64,000 nt of DNA from the NCBI RefSeq assembly GCF_051622035.1, contig NC_135360.1, positions 26,925,206 through 26,989,205 on the forward strand, written 5' to 3'. Shown one piece after another: positions 62,384 through 64,000 of this stretch. The stretch comes from Arctopsyche grandis. Lineage: Eukaryota; Arthropoda; Insecta; Trichoptera; Hydropsychidae. Every line of letters begins with the position of its first letter. The stretch's first letter is position 1. The notes under the pieces are model-generated. The model was not told where the DNA came from. It was given only the letters and a program-made list of their open reading frames with translations, and did no database searches. Made by a program: the position numbers and the translations under genes.

Positions 62384-64000
62384 CTAAGCTACCGAAGTTG
62401 ACGGAATTGAAGCTGCTGTTTCTCCTCCCTCTTGCTGATCTTCCTTCCTGTCAAGTGGTCCTTGTGGTAGAATCGGCAATGGCGCCACTAGATGACTGGA
62501 CCGACGAAACTCTCCGCTGGCAGTAAAGACGTCGACGACTCGAACTCTGCCATCTGGTCCGGGATACAATTTAGTGACTCGACCCAAGACCCATCGGGTT
62601 GGCAGCATGTGTTCCTCCTTTAACAGGACCATTTGACCCACACTCAGATTGTTGCTCGAGTCCTTCTTCCATTTGTGTCGTAACTGCAAAGAATGTAAAT
62701 ATTCCGCCGACCAACGTTTCCAAAATGCTGCTGTGGTCAATTGTATCTGAAGCAGATTGGCATGGACATTAGTGTTATATTTAACCTCCATTGGAAGAGC
62801 GAGTAAGGATCTGCCAATTAAGAAATGTCCAGGTGTGAGGGGTAAAAGGTCTAGTGGATCCGAAGACAAGGGACTAAGAGGACGGGAATTCATGCAAGCT
62901 TCTATTTGAGTCAATACCGTACAAAATGATTCGAAATTTAAGGTGGTGGCCTTTAACACCTTGTTTAAATGAATCTTCATGGATTTAACCGCTGCTTCCC
63001 ACAGCCCTCCCATGTGAGGCGCCCTTGGCGGGTTAAACTTCCAACGAATCCCTTCGGAGGCTACATACCGTAGTAGCTTCTCCTCATGAGGACGTTCGTA
63101 AATTAATTTTACTAAATTAACGAGTTCACGACTTGCACCGACAAAATTAGTAGCATTGTCGGAATATATCGTATTGGGCCTGCCACGTCTGGCTACGAAT
63201 CTTCTTAAACAATTTAAGAAATTTGAACTCGTTAAGTCTCCGACAAGTTCCAAGTGAACTGCCTTACTGGAAAAACACACAAAGACACAAACGTAACCCT
63301 TAATTATCTTAGAATTCTTATTGCAACCACTCTTCACAGGAAAAGGTCCTGCGAAATCTATCCCCACATGACTGAAAGGAAAATTCGCAGTGGTACGTTC
63401 AAGCGGGAGTAATCCCATTAATCTATTGTGTGACAGTGGTTTATTTCTGAAACAAATGACACATGAACGCACCACTCCTTTGACCGTATTATGTCCGGCC
63501 AATGGCCAATAGGTCTGCCGCAATAACGACAGTAAGGCTTGAGTACCCAAGTGAATATATTTCAAGTGCGCATCTCGGACAATCATGTGTGTAAGTTTAT
63601 GCTTATTTGACAAGATAATGGGTGACGTTGATAGAGTTGTTCCCAGAGGAAGTCTACTTCCAACACAAATTAAATTCTCGTGGAATAGAGGGGACAATTT
63701 AGCTAATTTACTGCTACTGGGAATTGGATGTCCCTTGCTCAGCAAACGATATTCCAATGGAAATGATTCCATTTGCGATAACCTTATCAAATTATTTAAA
63801 GCATCTTTTAATTCTAAAGCGGACGGTTCGTTATTTTCTTTAACGTTTAATTGTTTATTCCTTAGTGGCCGACGAACATATGATAAAACTCGAAGGAGTC
63901 TTGGAAGATGAGAATGTTTATCTATCCAATTATTTTCCCTCACAAGGGTAGCGTTAGTGACTACCCTTCTCTCTGGAAGATCTATTGTGATCTCAGGAGG
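62384..64000 (-). CDS. BEL/Pao LTR retrotransposon pol, C-terminal part (integrase), partial
   Basis: The open frame runs from the window edge to a TAG at 62386-62384, with about 538 codons visible; there is no real start here. Numbering from the GTG at 63943, it shows the H2C2 integrase zinc-binding module (H126, H131, C161, C164 around CVIC), then the catalytic core with D196 in GIDFAGPF, D262 in YSDNATNF and E316 in GGLWEAAVKS. A C-terminal DUF5641-type domain follows (FWKRWSAEYLHSLQLRHKW and VGQMVLLKEEHMLPTRW). This order and these motifs are typical of BEL/Pao elements. No stop or frameshift interrupts the visible part, so the copy looks young. Protease, reverse transcriptase and RNase H would lie beyond 64000. 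It encodes strand-transfer machinery for genomic insertion of the element, not a host function. Confidence 0.96.
   Translation of the reverse strand, partial: PPEITIDLPERRVVTNATLVRENNWIDKHSHLPRLLRVLSYVRRPLRNKQLNVKENNEPSALELKDALNNLIRLSQMESFPLEYRLLSKGHPIPSSSKLAKLSPLFHENLICVGSRLPLGTTLSTSPIILSNKHKLTHMIVRDAHLKYIHLGTQALLSLLRQTYWPLAGHNTVKGVVRSCVICFRNKPLSHNRLMGLLPLERTTANFPFSHVGIDFAGPFPVKSGCNKNSKIIKGYVCVFVCFSSKAVHLELVGDLTSSNFLNCLRRFVARRGRPNTIYSDNATNFVGASRELVNLVKLIYERPHEEKLLRYVASEGIRWKFNPPRAPHMGGLWEAAVKSMKIHLNKVLKATTLNFESFCTVLTQIEACMNSRPLSPLSSDPLDLLPLTPGHFLIGRSLLALPMEVKYNTNVHANLLQIQLTTAAFWKRWSAEYLHSLQLRHKWKKDSSNNLSVGQMVLLKEEHMLPTRWVLGRVTKLYPGPDGRVRVVDVFTASGEFRRSSHLVAPLPILPQGPLDRKEDQQEGGETAASIPSTSVA

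Noticed and set aside
63585..63911. 108-codon plus-strand frame
   Set aside because: Shadow of the BEL/Pao pol gene on the opposite strand.

Overview
This window is AT-rich animal nuclear DNA, almost certainly from an insect. The evidence is spliced exons of an insect-type TCF gene (pangolin), a BEL/Pao LTR retrotransposon, RTE-like LINE remnants, hAT-type MITEs, tRNA-derived SINEs, long (AT)n tracts and frequent tacatacatatgtatg-type simple sequence. The species cannot be fixed from sequence alone.

The only host gene recognised is the 5' part of pangolin/TCF (the Wnt-pathway HMG-box transcription factor) on the minus strand. Three coding exons join in phase: exon A (50783 down to 50619, 55 codons, beta-catenin/Armadillo-binding domain), exon B (10619-10556) and exon C (3469-3369). 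Introns are about 40 kb and 7.1 kb. The HMG box and the rest of the gene must lie left of position 1. A TGA lies in frame just upstream of the ATG. A good acceptor with a branch-point-like motif at 51061-51063 and a GC-rich block ending in a donor at 57412 suggest a non-coding first exon about 6.6 kb upstream. In the 40-kb intron there is a 39-nt in-frame candidate microexon (34153-34115). There is also a GC-rich island with a donor (36266) that could be an alternative promoter for a form lacking the Armadillo-binding domain; two further GC-rich islands lie at 45.0 kb and 60 kb.

Everything else is intronic or upstream DNA filled with mobile-element debris. Three 102-bp copies of one hAT-type MITE (31.0, 39.3 and 41.1 kb) each have perfect 8-bp target duplications. 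One sits inside a 21-bp minisatellite, and one sits directly next to a second MITE inside an RTE LINE remnant. A palindromic GTGGCGTGCGG MITE occurs five times (37.1, 42.6, 49.9, 50.2 and 58.2 kb), three of them embedded with (AT)n in a larger inverted-repeat element. Other items are a 536-bp hAT derivative with a transposase fragment (18.4 kb), a 349-bp hAT MITE (39.7 kb), a 449-bp foldback with nested insertion and duplication (33.2 kb), a palindromic MITE (45.9 kb) whose empty site is visible at 23.1 kb, and several long hairpins.

The right edge (62384-64000, minus) is the 3' end of a BEL/Pao pol gene with an intact integrase domain, open through the window edge. No bacterial-type operon, CRISPR array, rRNA or convincing functional tRNA gene was found. 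No clearly new biological system is seen; the best leads are the pangolin microexon, the possible intronic promoter and the nested MITE architecture.
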